The position numbers and the translations under genes are program-made. Source: Parasedimentitalea psychrophila (GTDB lineage: Bacteria > Pseudomonadota > Alphaproteobacteria > Rhodobacterales > Rhodobacteraceae). Taken from it: DNA of 64,000 nt. The notes below the pieces were generated by a model, which did no database searches, had not been told where the DNA came from, and saw only the letters and a list, made by a program, of their open reading frames with translations. Below are positions 9,127-16,972 of the stretch, piece by piece. Within the stretch, counting starts at the first letter, position 1. Every line of letters begins with the position of its first letter. The DNA lies in assembly GCF_030285785.1 (NCBI RefSeq), contig NZ_CP127247.1:1759501-1823500 (forward strand), read 5' to 3'.

Positions 9127-10665
9127 ATGACCGCCAGCGCCAATGCAGCCAGCTACTTTGTTGATCGTCACAGCACCGAACGGCCGGATAAAATCGCCTT
9201 TCGGGAGGCGGCAGGGAAAAAGCGCAGTCTCAGCTATGGCCAGTTGGCCAGTGACAGCAGTCAGGTTGCCGGGGCACTGGCCCGCGCCGGGATTGCCCGC
9301 GAATGCCGCATCGCAATGCTGGTGCTGGATCAGATCGAATTTCCCCAGATCTTTTGGGGCGCGCTTAAAGCTGGCGTTATCCCGGTGCCGCTGAACACCC
9401 TGCTCAGCACGGCGGTCTATGAAACCATCCTGCGCGACAGCCGTGCCACCGCCCTGTTTGTCAGTGCCGAGGTCTGGCCGGTGGTCAAACAGGCGGCGCT
9501 GGCAGCACCAGATTTGCAGCACATCGTAGTGATTGGCGATGAGACCCCCGAGGGCACCATCGGGTTTGGCGATTTTCTTGCCGGGGCCGAACCGCAACAT
9601 GCGGTGGCCTGCTCAGCGGATGAGGAGGCGTTCTGGCTCTATTCCTCGGGCTCCACCGGTCTGCCGAAAGGCGTGCGCCACGTGCATGGGGCGCTGCGCG
9701 CCACCGCCGAAACCTATGGCGCTCAGGTGCTGAAGATCACCGAACAGGACGTGGTGTATTCAGTGGCGAAACTGTTCTTTGCCTACGGTATGGGCAACGC
9801 GATGAGCCTGCCGATGGCGGTCGGCGCGACGGCGGTTCTGTTCAGTGGCCGGCCGACACCCGACGTGGTGGTGGACATTCTGGAAGCAGAAAAGCCAACG
9901 ATATTCTGCGGGGTGCCAACGCTTTATGCGGCGACACTTGCCCGGTTTGAGAGCGCGACAAAGCCTGAGGTGCCATTGCGCTGCTGCATTTCAGCAGGCG
10001 AGGCGCTGCCCGAGGATATTGGCCGCAAATGGAAAGCTTTCTGGGGCGTTGATATCCTGGACGGCGTCGGCTCCACTGAAATGCTGCATATCTTTCTCTC
10101 CAACGCCGCAGACGATGTGGTCTATGGAACCTCGGGTGTTGCGGTACCCGGCTATCAACTCCGGCTGGTGGACGAAGCCGGGGATGAAGTGGCGCAGGGG
10201 GAGATCGGCGAGCTTCTGGTCTGCGGAGATTCGGCGGCAGATGGCTATTGGAATCAGCGTCACAAGAACCGGGCGACCTTTGAAGGCAAATGGACGCGCA
10301 CCGGTGACAAGTACCAACGCGACTCGCAGGGGCGGTACATCTACTGCGGCCGCACCGATGACATGTTCAAGGTTTCGGGCATCTGGCTGTCACCGTTTGA
10401 GGTCGAGCAGGCGCTGGTCTCCCATCCGGCGGTGCTCGAAGTGGCGGTGGTTTCGGCCCGCGACGATGCCGGTCTGGAAAAACCCAAAGCCTATATCGTG
10501 CTGAAAGAAGGCCCCGCCAGCCCGGAGCTGGCAGCCGAGTTGAAGGCCTTTGTCAAAGACAAGATTGGCAAATGGAAATATCCGCGCTGGATCGAATTTG
10601 CCGATGACCTGCCAAAGACCGCAACCGGAAAGATTCAACGGTTCAAACTGCGTCAGGACTCTTAA
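9127..10665 (+). CDS. bclA: Benzoate-CoA ligase
   Basis: Activates benzoate to benzoyl-CoA with ATP and CoA, the entry step of the box pathway. It has 512 residues, the usual length for this family. The AMP-binding P-loop YSSGSTGLPKG is at about residues 173-183, the benzoate-ligase region VVYSVAKLFFAYGMGN follows, and the catalytic lysine lies in KTATGKIQR (K502). The resemblance is to benzoate/2-aminobenzoate-CoA ligases rather than to acetyl- or long-chain ligases. SD GCGAGGAGAA precedes the ATG. BoxR-type operators lie upstream and boxC follows, with its own operators. Confidence 0.93.
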   Translation: MTASANAASYFVDRHSTERPDKIAFREAAGKKRSLSYGQLASDSSQVAGALARAGIARECRIAMLVLDQIEFPQIFWGALKAGVIPVPLNTLLSTAVYETILRDSRATALFVSAEVWPVVKQAALAAPDLQHIVVIGDETPEGTIGFGDFLAGAEPQHAVACSADEEAFWLYSSGSTGLPKGVRHVHGALRATAETYGAQVLKITEQDVVYSVAKLFFAYGMGNAMSLPMAVGATAVLFSGRPTPDVVVDILEAEKPTIFCGVPTLYAATLARFESATKPEVPLRCCISAGEALPEDIGRKWKAFWGVDILDGVGSTEMLHIFLSNAADDVVYGTSGVAVPGYQLRLVDEAGDEVAQGEIGELLVCGDSAADGYWNQRHKNRATFEGKWTRTGDKYQRDSQGRYIYCGRTDDMFKVSGIWLSPFEVEQALVSHPAVLEVAVVSARDDAGLEKPKAYIVLKEGPASPELAAELKAFVKDKIGKWKYPRWIEFADDLPKTATGKIQRFKLRQDS

Positions 10666-10667
10666 CG

Positions 10668-10681
10668 TGCATTATAATGCA
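10668..10681. promoter_or_regulatory. BoxR-type operator 1 upstream of boxC
   Basis: An exact TGCA-N6-TGCA with an AT spacer (TTATAA) begins two bases after the bclA stop. An in-frame ATG at 10681 overlaps this site, which argues against that codon being the boxC start. Confidence 0.72.
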
Positions 10682-10720
10682 TGAAATCCTCGCATAAAAT
10701 TGAAAGGTCAGGCAAGTATC

Positions 10721-10775
10721 TGCATTATTGTGCACAACAAGCTTTACCCGAGGTGGCTTGCTGCGCTATGCTGCA
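10721..10775. promoter_or_regulatory. BoxR-type operator 2 upstream of boxC
   Basis: A second exact TGCA-N6-TGCA (10721-10734, spacer TTATTG) is followed by TGCG-N6-TGCA (10762-10775). With the site at 10668 this gives three copies in 110 bases before boxC, which suggests cooperative repression of the box operon. Confidence 0.72.
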
Positions 10776-10803
10776 TAACAAGACAGACTCAGGAGTGCGC
10801 GCC

Positions 10804-12465
10804 ATGACCCAAGTGATTGATTTTCAGACCGACCCCACGAAATACCGTCACTGGCGGGTTGAATATGATGGCGAGGTTGCCAATCTGTTCATGGATGTGG
10901 ACGAGGCCGGCGGGTTGTTTCCGGGCTATGAGCTCAAGCTCAACTCCTATGATCTTGGTGTCGACATCGAGCTGGCAGACGTGGTGCAGCGGATGCGGTT
11001 TGAACACCCCGAGGTCAAAGTTGTGGTGATGCAGTCGGCCAAGGACAAGGTGTTCTGCGCCGGCGCCAATATCCGCATGCTGGGCGGCGCCAGTCATGCC
11101 CATAAGGTGAATTTCTGCAAATTCACCAATGAAACCCGCAATACATTTGAGGCCGCAGAGGTGGATTCCGGGCAGATGTATATGGCCGCAATCAAAGGCG
11201 CCTGCGCCGGTGGCGGCTACGAGCTGGCGCTGGCCTGCAACTACATCATGCTGACCAACGACAGCGCCTCCTCGGTGTCGCTGCCCGAAGTGCCATTGCT
11301 GGCGGTATTGCCAGGCACTGGCGGGCTGACCCGGGTGACCGACAAGCGCAAAGTGCGGCGTGACCTGGCAGATGTGTTCTGCTCGATCGAGGAAGGTGTC
11401 AAAGGTCAGCGCGCGGTGGACTGGAAGCTGGTTGACGAAGTGGTCGCCAACTCAAAATTCGACGCAGCAGTGCTGGACCGCGCCGCCGAACTTGCAGCCG
11501 CCAGCGCCAAGCCATCGGGCCTGTCGGGCATTGAGCTGACACCGCTGGAGCGCCGCTTTGGCGACGATGGCTCGGTGAGCTATTCCACTGTCGAGGTTGT
11601 GATTGATCGCAAAAACGGCCGTGCAAATATCACGCTGAAGGGCCCGGATGAGGCCGCACCGGCGGATATGGCCGCGCTGCAGGCGCAGGGGGCCGAGTCC
11701 TATATTCTGCGACTGGCACGTGAATTTGACGATGCCCTGTTGCACCTGCGGCTGAACGAACGCGAAGTCGGTCTGATGGTGTTCCGCACCCAGGGCGACT
11801 CTGAGATCTTGCTGGCCCACGAGGAGTTGCTGCTGGCCAACAAAGATCACTGGCTGGCCAATGAGATCCTGAAGTACTGGAAGCGGGTGCTGAAACGGGT
11901 CGACATGACCTCGCGCTCGCTGGTGGCTCTGGTCGAGCACGGATCCTGTTTTGCCGGAATGCTGGCTGAATTGCTGTGGTCGGTGGACCGCAGCTATATG
12001 ATGCTCGAGGAGTTTGAGGGCGACAACCGGAGCTTGGCTGCTGTCTCTCTGAGCGAGGGCAATTTTGGCAGCTATCCAATGGGCAATGACCTGACCCGGC
12101 TGCAGACCCGCTTTCTCGGTGACCCGGATGATGTCGAGGCGCTGAAGGAACGAATGGGCGAAGCCCTGGTTGCCGAAGAGTGCGAGAATCTGGGTCTGAT
12201 CACCTATGCCTTTGACGACATCGACTGGGAAGACGAAGTGCGGCTGTTCATGGAAGAGCGCGCCAGCTTCTCGCCGGATGCGATGACCGGTATGGAGGCA
12301 AACCTGCGCTTTGCCGGTCCCGAAACCATGGAAACCCGCATTTTTGGCCGCCTGACCGCCTGGCAGAACTGGATTTTCCAGCGCCCCAATGCAGTTGGCC
12401 CAGAGGGCGCCTTGCAACGTTATGGCACCGGTAAACGCGGCGAATACAATATGGAACGCGTCTAG
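10804..12465 (+). CDS. boxC: 2,3-Epoxybenzoyl-CoA dihydrolase BoxC
   Basis: Cleaves the ring of 2,3-epoxybenzoyl-CoA hydrolytically to 3,4-dehydroadipyl-CoA semialdehyde and formate. The protein has 553 residues, the usual BoxC length, and consists of two crotonase-like halves. The CoA/oxyanion segments are visible in DKVFCAGANIRMLGGASH and KGACAGGGYELALAC in the first half. The reading frame is open to an ATG at 10681, but that codon overlaps a BoxR operator. The ATG at 10804, after CAGGAGTGCGCC, is the better start and gives the conserved N terminus MTQVIDFQTDP. It heads the boxC-boxB-small ORF-boxA-thioesterase unit. Confidence 0.93.
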   Translation: MTQVIDFQTDPTKYRHWRVEYDGEVANLFMDVDEAGGLFPGYELKLNSYDLGVDIELADVVQRMRFEHPEVKVVVMQSAKDKVFCAGANIRMLGGASHAHKVNFCKFTNETRNTFEAAEVDSGQMYMAAIKGACAGGGYELALACNYIMLTNDSASSVSLPEVPLLAVLPGTGGLTRVTDKRKVRRDLADVFCSIEEGVKGQRAVDWKLVDEVVANSKFDAAVLDRAAELAAASAKPSGLSGIELTPLERRFGDDGSVSYSTVEVVIDRKNGRANITLKGPDEAAPADMAALQAQGAESYILRLAREFDDALLHLRLNEREVGLMVFRTQGDSEILLAHEELLLANKDHWLANEILKYWKRVLKRVDMTSRSLVALVEHGSCFAGMLAELLWSVDRSYMMLEEFEGDNRSLAAVSLSEGNFGSYPMGNDLTRLQTRFLGDPDDVEALKERMGEALVAEECENLGLITYAFDDIDWEDEVRLFMEERASFSPDAMTGMEANLRFAGPETMETRIFGRLTAWQNWIFQRPNAVGPEGALQRYGTGKRGEYNMERV

Positions 12466-12473
12466 ACAACAAC

Positions 12474-12528
12474 GGTGCGTGCAAGCACGCACCCTACACC
12501 AACCGTAGGGTGTGTGCTTGCACGCACC
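12474..12528. repeat. Long palindromic repeat between boxC and boxB
   Basis: Two 24-base arms (12474-12497 and 12505-12528) pair at 23 Watson-Crick positions plus one G-U around a seven-base loop. Each arm itself holds a smaller palindrome (GGTGCGTGC/GCACGCACC). The element fills the boxC-boxB gap. It is probably a mobile intergenic repeat, and could also modulate transcript stability between the two genes. Confidence 0.75.
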
Positions 12529-12547
12529 ACCCCGTAGGAGAGATGAA

Positions 12548-13999
12548 ATGCTCGATCTGATTAATGTCAGCTATGACACCCAAATCCCAAATAACGTAGG
12601 CCTTAGCAGTGACAAGAAGGTTCTGAAGGCGCTGGAGAAATGGCACCCTGGCTATATCAACTGGTGGAATGACCTGATCCCGCAGCAGTTCCAGCAGAGC
12701 ATGATTTATCTGCGCACGGCCGTTTCGGTCGATCCCAAGGGCTGGGCCAAGTTCGATTACGTGAAGATGCCGGAATACCGCTGGGGTGTGCTGCTTGCAC
12801 CGCAGGTCGAAGGCCGCACCATTCCCTGCGGTGAACACTACGGTGAACCCGTCTGGCAAGAGGTCCCCGGTGAATACCGCAACATGCTGAAGCGGATGAT
12901 CGTTATTCAGGGCGACACCGAGCCGGGATCGGTTGAACAGCAGCGGTTCCTGGGCCTGACCGCGCCGTCGCTCTATGACCTGCGCAACCTGTTTCAGGTC
13001 AATGTCGAAGAGGGCCGCCACCTCTGGGCGATGGTCTACCTGCTGCAGAAATACTTTGGCCGTGATGGTCGTGAAGAAGCCAACGACATGCTGGTGCGCT
13101 CCTCCGGTTCCGAAGAGGCGCCCCGGATGCTGGGGGCCTTCAACGAGGAAACGCCGGATTGGCTGTCGTTCTTCATGTTCACCTATTTCACTGATCGCGA
13201 CGGCAAGATGCAGCTGGAAAGCCTGGCCCAGTCCGGCTTTGACCCGCTCAGCCGCACCTGCCGATTCATGCTGACCGAAGAGGCGCACCACATGTTTGTG
13301 GGTGAAACCGGCGTTGGCCGCACCATTCAGGCGACCTGTGATGCGATGAAGCGGGCCGGTATCACCGATCCCTATGACATCGACAAAATCCGCGATCTGG
13401 GCGTCATCGACCTGCCGACGATCCAGAAAAAGCTGAACCTGCATTACACCCTGTCACTGGACCTGTTTGGCCAGGAGGTGTCAACCAACGCCGCCAATGC
13501 CTTTAACTCGGGCATCAAAGGCCGGTTCATGGAGCAGCGGATCAAGGATGACCACCAGCTGACCAATGACAGCTATGTGGTGCGCTCGATCAAGGAAGGC
13601 CGGATTGTCGCCGAAGAAGTGCCGGCCCTGACCGCGATCAACATGCGCCTGCGGGATGATTACGTCAAAGATGCTGCCGGTGGTGTTGGTCGCTGGAACA
13701 AGCTGATTGCCAAGCTGGGCGTTGATTTTGAGATGACCATCCCGCACGAAGGGTTCCACCGCAAAATCGGGGTCTTTTCCCCCGTTTGCATTTCCCCAGA
13801 GGGTGACATTATCTCCAGGGAACAGTGGGATGCCAAGGCCAAGGACTGGCTGCCTACCAAGGCAGACGGCGATTTCATCCAATCGCTGATGAAACCCTGT
13901 ATGGATCCGGGCAAATTTGCCAGCTGGATTGCGCCACCAAAGGTCGGTATCGACAACAAACCGGGTGATTTTGAGTATGTGCAGCTGCACATGGCGTGA
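12548..13999 (+). CDS. boxB: Benzoyl-CoA 2,3-epoxidase, oxygenase component BoxB
   Basis: Di-iron oxygenase that epoxidises benzoyl-CoA at C2-C3 using O2 and electrons from BoxA. The 483-residue protein begins MLDLINVSYDTQIPNNVGL, typical of BoxB. The ferritin-like helices carry the iron ligands in GDTEPGS, NVEEGRHLW and TEEAHHMF, with the carboxylate-histidine pairs intact. The start at 12548 follows GTAGGAGAGATGAA. An overlapping ATG at 12543 is in another frame. A hairpin follows the stop codon, then a small cysteine-rich ORF and boxA. Confidence 0.95.
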   Translation: MLDLINVSYDTQIPNNVGLSSDKKVLKALEKWHPGYINWWNDLIPQQFQQSMIYLRTAVSVDPKGWAKFDYVKMPEYRWGVLLAPQVEGRTIPCGEHYGEPVWQEVPGEYRNMLKRMIVIQGDTEPGSVEQQRFLGLTAPSLYDLRNLFQVNVEEGRHLWAMVYLLQKYFGRDGREEANDMLVRSSGSEEAPRMLGAFNEETPDWLSFFMFTYFTDRDGKMQLESLAQSGFDPLSRTCRFMLTEEAHHMFVGETGVGRTIQATCDAMKRAGITDPYDIDKIRDLGVIDLPTIQKKLNLHYTLSLDLFGQEVSTNAANAFNSGIKGRFMEQRIKDDHQLTNDSYVVRSIKEGRIVAEEVPALTAINMRLRDDYVKDAAGGVGRWNKLIAKLGVDFEMTIPHEGFHRKIGVFSPVCISPEGDIISREQWDAKAKDWLPTKADGDFIQSLMKPCMDPGKFASWIAPPKVGIDNKPGDFEYVQLHMA

Positions 14000-14008
14000 C
14001 GACCCCAG

Positions 14009-14033
14009 ACCCGGCTCCATGTGTGAGCCGGGT
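14009..14033 (+). other. Hairpin after boxB
   Basis: Nine-base perfect arms (14009-14017 and 14025-14033) with a seven-base loop lie just after the boxB stop, followed by TTAGCC. It may be a weak terminator or a stabiliser of the boxB message, allowing less of the reductase than of the oxygenase. The function is inferred. Confidence 0.5.
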
Positions 14034-14057
14034 TTAGCCTTGAGAGGAGCATATGCG

Positions 14058-14234
14058 ATGAAAATCAGACGTGACCGGGCGGCAACACCCCGGATTGAGC
14101 ATCTGGCGCTGCAAGTCAGCAGCCTGCAAGGCCCCTGCGTTGGCTGTCAGAATTGCACCGGGCTGTGCATGGCGCTGATTGATGCGCTGACATTGCCCGA
14201 TATCATCCTGAACAAGGCGATAAAGACCCAATGA
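14058..14234 (+). CDS. Small four-cysteine protein between boxB and boxA
   Basis: A 58-residue basic protein starting at ATG 14058 (SD TGAGAGGAGC). Its only striking feature is C27-x2-C30-x2-C33-x3-C37, the spacing of one [4Fe-4S] site in bacterial ferredoxins, but without a following proline and without a second motif. The stop overlaps the boxA start (ATGA at 14231-14234), so it is translationally coupled to the BoxA reductase, which itself starts with two [4Fe-4S] motifs. I do not recognise the family. A role in electron transfer to BoxB or in cluster assembly is a reasonable inference. Confidence 0.7.
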   Translation: MKIRRDRAATPRIEHLALQVSSLQGPCVGCQNCTGLCMALIDALTLPDIILNKAIKTQ

Positions 14235-15424
14235 CCCAGGCCGTGAAACAGCATTTGATCGACCCCGAAATTTGCATTCGCTGCTACACCTGCGAAAATG
14301 CCTGCCCCGAAGAGGCCATCGTCCATGACGATGTCAACGTGGTGGTGGATGCCAGCAAGTGCAACTTTTGCATGGATTGCATTTCGGTCTGCCCAACCGG
14401 CTCTATCGACGAATGGCGGGTGGTCACCACGCCCTATTCGGTGGACCAGCAATTTGGCTGGGAAGAGATGCCCGAACAGGCCGAGATTGCCGAGGGCGGC
14501 GAGGCCGAAGACGGGCTAGAGGCGTTGGATGACGCGATGGCCGCCTTGCTGGCTCAGGCGCATTCGGGGGCCGGTGGCAAGGCCAAGGCACCACTCAGCG
14601 CCACCAAGCCGACCATCAACATGTATACCCTTGGCAAGCCCGCAAAGGCGCGGGTGCAGGGCAATTACCGGCTAACAGACCAGGCCAGCGACGCCGATGT
14701 GCGCCATATCATCCTTGATCTTGCCGGCCTGCCGTTTCCGGTGCTCGAAGGTCAAAGCATCGGCATCATTCCACCGGGCAGTGATGCCAAGGGGCAGCCA
14801 CATCTGCCGCGGCTCTATTCGGTCTCCAGCCCGCGCGACGGTGAACGGCCTGGATTTTTGAACATCTCGCTGACGGTCAAGCGCGAGCCGCAGGGGGTCT
14901 GCTCTAACTATGTCTGCGATCTGGGCAAGGATGACGAGGTGCAGCTGACGGGTCCGTTTGGCTCGACCTTCCTGATGCCCAATGATCCGCAGGCGGATAT
15001 GCTGATGATCTGCACCGGCACCGGCTCAGCGCCCTTTCGCGGCTTTACCATGCATCGCCAACGGGTCTCGCCCGGGGACAGGGATCGCATGACGCTGGTG
15101 TTTGGTGCCCGCAGACCGGAAGAGCTGCCCTATTTCGGCCCGCTCAACAAAATCCCGGATGGCTTTATGGCCAAGCACTTTGCCTTTTCCCGGCAGCACG
15201 GTGCGCCCAAGCAATATGTGCAGGATCGTCTGCGTGAAGAATCCACCCGGGTGGCTGAACTGCTGCAGAACCCCAATGGATATATCTACATCTGCGGACT
15301 GAAGGCGATGGAACAGGGGGTCGAAGAGGCCCTGCGCGACATCGCCCGTGGCATTGATTTGAACTGGCCCGAGTTGAGGGATAAGATGCGCCTCGACGGA
15401 CGATATCACGTGGAAACCTACTGA
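14231..15424 (+). CDS. boxA: Benzoyl-CoA 2,3-epoxidase, reductase component BoxA
   Basis: An NADPH-dependent iron-sulfur flavoprotein that passes electrons to BoxB. It has 397 residues. Two ferredoxin-type [4Fe-4S] motifs lie at C15-C18-C21-C25 and C44-C47-C50-C54, each followed by proline. A low-complexity acidic/alanine linker leads to an FNR-like module with the FAD motif RLYSVSSP and the nucleotide-binding GTGSAPFRGF. It ends in the usual C-terminal aromatic of this family (YHVETY). The start overlaps the upstream small ORF, and the thioesterase gene begins directly after its stop. Confidence 0.95.
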   Translation: MTQAVKQHLIDPEICIRCYTCENACPEEAIVHDDVNVVVDASKCNFCMDCISVCPTGSIDEWRVVTTPYSVDQQFGWEEMPEQAEIAEGGEAEDGLEALDDAMAALLAQAHSGAGGKAKAPLSATKPTINMYTLGKPAKARVQGNYRLTDQASDADVRHIILDLAGLPFPVLEGQSIGIIPPGSDAKGQPHLPRLYSVSSPRDGERPGFLNISLTVKREPQGVCSNYVCDLGKDDEVQLTGPFGSTFLMPNDPQADMLMICTGTGSAPFRGFTMHRQRVSPGDRDRMTLVFGARRPEELPYFGPLNKIPDGFMAKHFAFSRQHGAPKQYVQDRLREESTRVAELLQNPNGYIYICGLKAMEQGVEEALRDIARGIDLNWPELRDKMRLDGRYHVETY

Positions 15425-15871
15425 ATGACGATACAGGAACCAGCGGCGGCTCTGGCCAATTTCACCCATCAAATTCGGGTTGGCTGGGGCGATTGCGACC
15501 CGGCGCGCATTGCCTATACCGGGCGGCTGCCCTGGTTTGCACTGGAAGCCATCGATGCCTGGTGGGAGCATAACCTGGGCGGCGACGGCTGGTTTCAGAT
15601 GGAGCTGGATCGCGGCACCGGCACGCCTTTTGTGCATATGAGCATTGATTTTCGCGCACCGATCACCCCGCGCCATCGGCTGATCTGCGAGGTTTGGCCG
15701 TGCAAACTGGGCACCAGCTCGATCGGTTTTAGGGTCAATGCGCGTCAGGATGACAAACTGTGTTTCGAGGGTAAATTCATCTGTGTCTTTATCACTCCTG
15801 ACACTTTCACCTCGAAACCGGCACCGCATGACATCCGCGACATCGTCACCCCGCTGCTCCGCCCCGAATAG
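15425..15871 (+). CDS. Hotdog-fold acyl-CoA thioesterase of the box operon
   Basis: A 148-residue protein of the 4-hydroxybenzoyl-CoA thioesterase family. The segment VGWGDCDPARIAYTGRLPWF contains the aspartate that acts as nucleophile in the 4HBT branch (D in GDCDPA). The gene starts at the base after the boxA stop. In box clusters such enzymes are thought to release CoA from accumulating or dead-end aromatic CoA esters, which protects the CoA pool. The exact substrate here is not provable. Confidence 0.85.
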   Translation: MTIQEPAAALANFTHQIRVGWGDCDPARIAYTGRLPWFALEAIDAWWEHNLGGDGWFQMELDRGTGTPFVHMSIDFRAPITPRHRLICEVWPCKLGTSSIGFRVNARQDDKLCFEGKFICVFITPDTFTSKPAPHDIRDIVTPLLRPE

Positions 15872-15881
15872 CGCGGTTTTT

Positions 15882-15968
15882 CGCAAAATAGTGCAGCCTG
15901 ACTGTGAAACTGCCGGTTTCTGTTTGAAGGTGCAGCCCAGTCGCTCTAGATTTATGCAGTATGATTCA
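15882..15968. promoter_or_regulatory. Degenerate BoxR-type sites upstream of boxR
   Basis: Two near-matches are present: CGCA-N6-TGCA at 15882-15895 and TGCA-N6-TTCA at 15955-15968, the second ending 14 bases before the boxR start codon. An extra TGCA stands at 15931. Each pair differs from the consensus at one position, which suggests weaker binding and autoregulation. Confidence 0.5.
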
Positions 15969-15982
15969 TATTTGGCGCCCCT

Positions 15983-16900
15983 ATGAGTGAGATCACCAAT
16001 TTCCGCGGCGAGGCCAAAGGGGTCTCGGACCGCGATGAATCCGACGCCTCAGTGGCGAGGTTGATCACCCGAGTGGGCGAGCGGGTCAGGCGTGCGCGGG
16101 AACGCAAGGGCATATCGCGGCGTATCCTGTCAGAACAATCGGGGGTGTCCCCACGCTATCTGGCCCAGCTCGAAAGCGGCGCCGGCAATATCTCGATCGG
16201 GTTGCTGCAACGGGTGGCCATCGCGCTGGATCACCGTATCGAATGGCTGACCGGCGAAGAGGACCCCTGGAGCTCTGAGGCGCTGCGGGTGGGGGATCTG
16301 TACCGCAGGTCCAACGCCGAAACCCAGCGGCTGGTGCAAGAGCTGCTGTCCCCCGAACCCGAGGCCAACCTGCGCGCCGGGCGGATTTGTCTTGTTGGTC
16401 TGCGCGGCGCGGGCAAGTCCACACTTGGGGCGCTGGCCGGGCAGGCGCTGGATCTGCCGTTTGTCGAGCTGAACTCGGAAATCGAATCGCAAAGCGGTAT
16501 GCCGGTGGACGAGGTCATGGCACTGTATGGCCAAGAGGGTTATCGCAAGCTTGAAGCGCAGGCGATTTCAAGGATTACCGCCACCCATGACAGCCTGATC
16601 CTGGCCGCCGCTGGTGGTGTGGTTGCCGAACCCGAAACCTACAACAGTCTGCTGACCGGCTTTCACACCATCTGGATCAAGGCCAGCGCCGAAGACCACA
16701 TGGCACGGGTCCGTGCCCAGGGGGATGAGCGGCCAATGGCCGGCAATCCCGAGGCGATGGAGCAGCTGCGGTCGATCCTGACCAGCCGCGAGGCGCTCTA
16801 TGGCAAGGCGCTGGCGCAGCTGGACACCTCGGGGCAGGAGGTTGAGGTCACGCTGGCAGATCTGGTCAATCTGATCCGCGATCGGGAGTTTCTGGGATAA
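15983..16900 (+). CDS. boxR: BoxR/BzdR-type transcriptional regulator of benzoate degradation
   Basis: A two-domain regulator of 305 residues. Residues about 30-90 form an XRE-type helix-turn-helix (ISRRILSEQSGVSPRYLAQLE). The C-terminal half is a shikimate-kinase-like domain with P-loop GLRGAGKSTLG (about 138-148). This architecture defines the BzdR/BoxR family, whose members bind benzoyl-CoA through the kinase-like domain and repress TGCA-containing promoters. Four exact TGCA-N6-TGCA sites occur before dctP, bclA and boxC, so these are the predicted targets. It is transcribed in the same direction as the box operon, after a 111-base gap containing degenerate operators. Confidence 0.93.
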   Translation: MSEITNFRGEAKGVSDRDESDASVARLITRVGERVRRARERKGISRRILSEQSGVSPRYLAQLESGAGNISIGLLQRVAIALDHRIEWLTGEEDPWSSEALRVGDLYRRSNAETQRLVQELLSPEPEANLRAGRICLVGLRGAGKSTLGALAGQALDLPFVELNSEIESQSGMPVDEVMALYGQEGYRKLEAQAISRITATHDSLILAAAGGVVAEPETYNSLLTGFHTIWIKASAEDHMARVRAQGDERPMAGNPEAMEQLRSILTSREALYGKALAQLDTSGQEVEVTLADLVNLIRDREFLG

Positions 16901-16920
16901 CTTAGGTTGGCCAATGATCA

Positions 16921-16963
16921 CCGGAATTTTGAAAATTCCGGGTCGGAAAATTCGAATTTTCCG
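16921..16963. repeat. Two tandem perfect palindromes between convergent genes
   Basis: The first unit (16921-16941) has 10-base arms around a single G and the second (16944-16963) is a 20-base perfect palindrome. They separate boxR (+) from the convergent ycaQ-like gene (-). The core GAAAATTCGAATTTTC recurs at 54205-54220, also between convergent genes. They probably act as a bidirectional terminator or are a repeat element. Confidence 0.65.
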
Positions 16964-16972
16964 GATCCATCT

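Noticed and set aside
10681-10803. Earlier ATG start for boxC
   Set aside because: That codon is part of a TGCA-N6-TGCA operator and the added 41 residues have no counterpart in BoxC, whereas ATG 10804 has a good SD and family N terminus.
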